64,000 nt of DNA from Posidonia oceanica. Lineage: Eukaryota > Streptophyta > Magnoliopsida > Alismatales > Posidoniaceae. Each line of letters opens with the position of its first letter. Positions within the stretch are counted from its first letter, which is position 1. Where the stretch lies: positions 12,790,001 through 12,854,000 of the forward strand of contig JAZBRS010000050.1 of the NCBI GenBank assembly GCA_037176725.1. The letters are read 5' to 3'. The notes below the pieces were generated by a model that worked only from the letters and a program-made list of their open reading frames with translations, made no database searches and was not told the origin of the DNA. Below are positions 62,881 through 64,000 of this stretch, one piece after another. The position numbers and the translations under genes were made by a program.

Positions 62881-63368
62881 CCTTATCATTTTTTTCTCCT
62901 TTTCGGCGTGACGTTGTCCCAGGAAGACGAAGTCATGCACCCCCTTCCTGCGATAGGAGAGTTGGCCTCTCTCCCCTCGCGCCCCTTTCCCCTCTCTCCT
63001 GCTAGCTTGCTCCCCGGGCGGGGACCAGCTGCACCCTGTTTTCCTTCGCTTTGTCGTGCAAGTCTGGCCTCCCTGCCAGACATTCACACCACATCGCGCC
63101 TTTTTATCATTTTCTTTGCATCATCTCAGCACTTTCTTAGCTAGCACTGCATATCACTTTAGCATCATCAGCATTACTTGCACAACATCAGCGTTTTCTT
63201 ATAGCTGCACTAACTTTTATACTAACTCTTGCATTGCATTTAGCATATCACACACAGCACAGCATCCATCTGCACTGGCATCTTGCATTGCGGCAACGGG
63301 CTATGATCTTCGGTGCATCCGCCGAATAAGTAGCTCACGCCCATAGCAACCCGCTGCTCCTGCCGGTC
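62881..63368 (+). other. Element 3 spacer before polypurine region
   Basis: No gene. GCAT/CATCAGCATT-rich, like 14750-14940 in Element 1. The last 80 bp are the conserved pre-polypurine segment. Confidence 0.55.
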
Positions 63369-63452
63369 AGATGGGGTGTCTTGTCAACCCTGAGCAGCGG
63401 CCGCGCTCCGCTTGCCCTCGCTCAGGGAGGGGCATCTGTTGACACCCCATCT
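63369..63452 (+). other. Polypurine tract region and structured LTR boundary, Element 3
   Basis: Polypurine tract AGGGAGGGGCATC (63424-63436). AGATGGGGTG (63369-63378) and TCAAC (63384-63388) can pair with CACCCCATCT (63443-63452) and GTTGA (63438-63442), leaving a 5-nt bulge. Nested: CCCTGAGC (63388-63395) with GCTCAGGG (63420-63427), and AGCGG with CCGCT within. Confidence 0.8.
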
Positions 63453-64000
63453 TGGCAGGCCCGGACCCTTGGAGCCCTCTTGGTGATTGCTGGATCAAGC
63501 CCCAACCAAACCCTAACCCTAATCCTCCTCTCTACCCTTCAAAAACAGCCCATTTTGACCTAAACCTTTACCCCCCTTCCCAACCTCAAAACCTAACCAA
63601 AATCCATAGGGAAACCCACCACTATCTACTCAACAAACCAACCCAAAAACCTAGGAATTTCCAAACCTGACCCATTCCCAAAAACCCTAGAAAACTTAGG
63701 AGAAACTACCCTTCTTCTACACCTTGAAACCCCTCCAAAACCCCCTTAGAATCAAACCAAAACTTCAGACCTAAGACTTTAAACCCTAGACTACCCACTC
63801 ACCAATTCTCACCCCATTCCAAGACCATTAAGACCCTCTTTCACCCAAATTATCCTTTTTTCTCTCCGGGATTAACATTTTCTCTCTCCTCTCTCTCTCT
63901 TGATTATCATCTCTCCTTTCATCCCTTTCTTATCCTTTTTCTGGTCTGGCTGTGGGCCCCCTCTGTGCTTCTATTCTTCCTCTTTCTTATCCCTATTTTT
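63437..64000 (+). repeat. Element 3 3' LTR, first 564 bp
   Basis: Aligns without gaps to 43845-44408 with about six substitutions by eye; continues beyond the window. Confidence 0.95.

Larger units (their letters stand above)
43845..64000 (+). mobile_element. Element 3: RT-less Tat-type LTR retrotransposon with open Gag-Pro and DUF7745-like ORFs
   Basis: 5' LTR 43845-49685, PBS, leader, Gag-Pro ORF, integrase fragment, DUF7745-like ORF, tandem arrays, polypurine tract, start of 3' LTR. The first 564 bp of the two LTRs differ at about six places by eye (about 1%), so the insertion is recent. RT, both RNases H and the integrase zinc domain are missing as one block between about 55960 and 56165, yet every remaining ORF is open. 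It may have been mobilised by a complete relative. Confidence 0.95.

Overview
The window is plant nuclear DNA, most likely from an angiosperm with a large, repeat-rich genome. It is almost entirely nested LTR retrotransposons; I see no host gene, rRNA or credible tRNA gene. The plant assignment rests on Ty3/gypsy elements of the Tat/Ogre type (a second, archaeal-type RNase H, very long LTRs, a primer-binding site TGGCGACTCYGCTGGGGA), on a DUF7745-type 'plant mobile domain' protein, and on a chromovirus-like element primed by initiator tRNA-Met. The species cannot be told from the sequence.

Layout. Element 1 (plus strand, 1-18463, 5' end outside the window): partial 5' LTR, PBS, leader, decayed gag-pro, decayed RT/RNase H/archaeal RNase H/integrase, an intact 400-codon DUF7745-like ORF, a hairpin-rich tandem array, polypurine tract, and a 3.36-kb 3' LTR holding eight 58-bp double-hairpin modules. 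It sits in an older minus-strand chromovirus-like element (18464-19629 and 38350-43717). That host is also split by Element 2 (minus strand, 19630-38349, 5-bp target duplication GTTGG), which has 5.7-kb LTRs, one intact 713-aa Gag ORF, no pol, and large tandem arrays. After 127 bp of other sequence comes Element 3 (plus strand, 43845 to beyond 64000): a 5.84-kb 5' LTR, an intact 1753-codon Gag-Pro ORF, an integrase fragment, an intact 400-codon DUF7745-like ORF, tandem arrays, polypurine tract, and the first 564 bp of the 3' LTR.

How the parts relate. Elements 1-3 share the PBS, LTR termini (TGTNGACACCCC...CTACA), a leader block with 27 identical nucleotides, the Gag start (Met-Ala-Gln), a structured segment next to the polypurine tract, and hairpin motifs in the region before the 3' LTR. 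They are three grades of one lineage: a once-complete copy (1), an RT-less copy whose remaining ORFs are open (3), and a gag-only copy (2). The last two could move only with enzymes supplied in trans. LTR comparison by eye suggests Element 1 is older (about 4% divergence) than Elements 2 and 3 (about 1-1.5%).

Most notable: (i) tandem arrays before the 3' LTR built from short hairpins whose stems change by compensating base pairs, in all three elements; (ii) 58-bp double-hairpin modules of fixed 29+29 geometry in the Element 1 LTR; (iii) a stem joining the LTR start to a segment upstream of the polypurine tract, with a compensating change between elements; (iv) a DUF7745-like protein downstream of integrase, exactly 400 codons long in two diverged elements.
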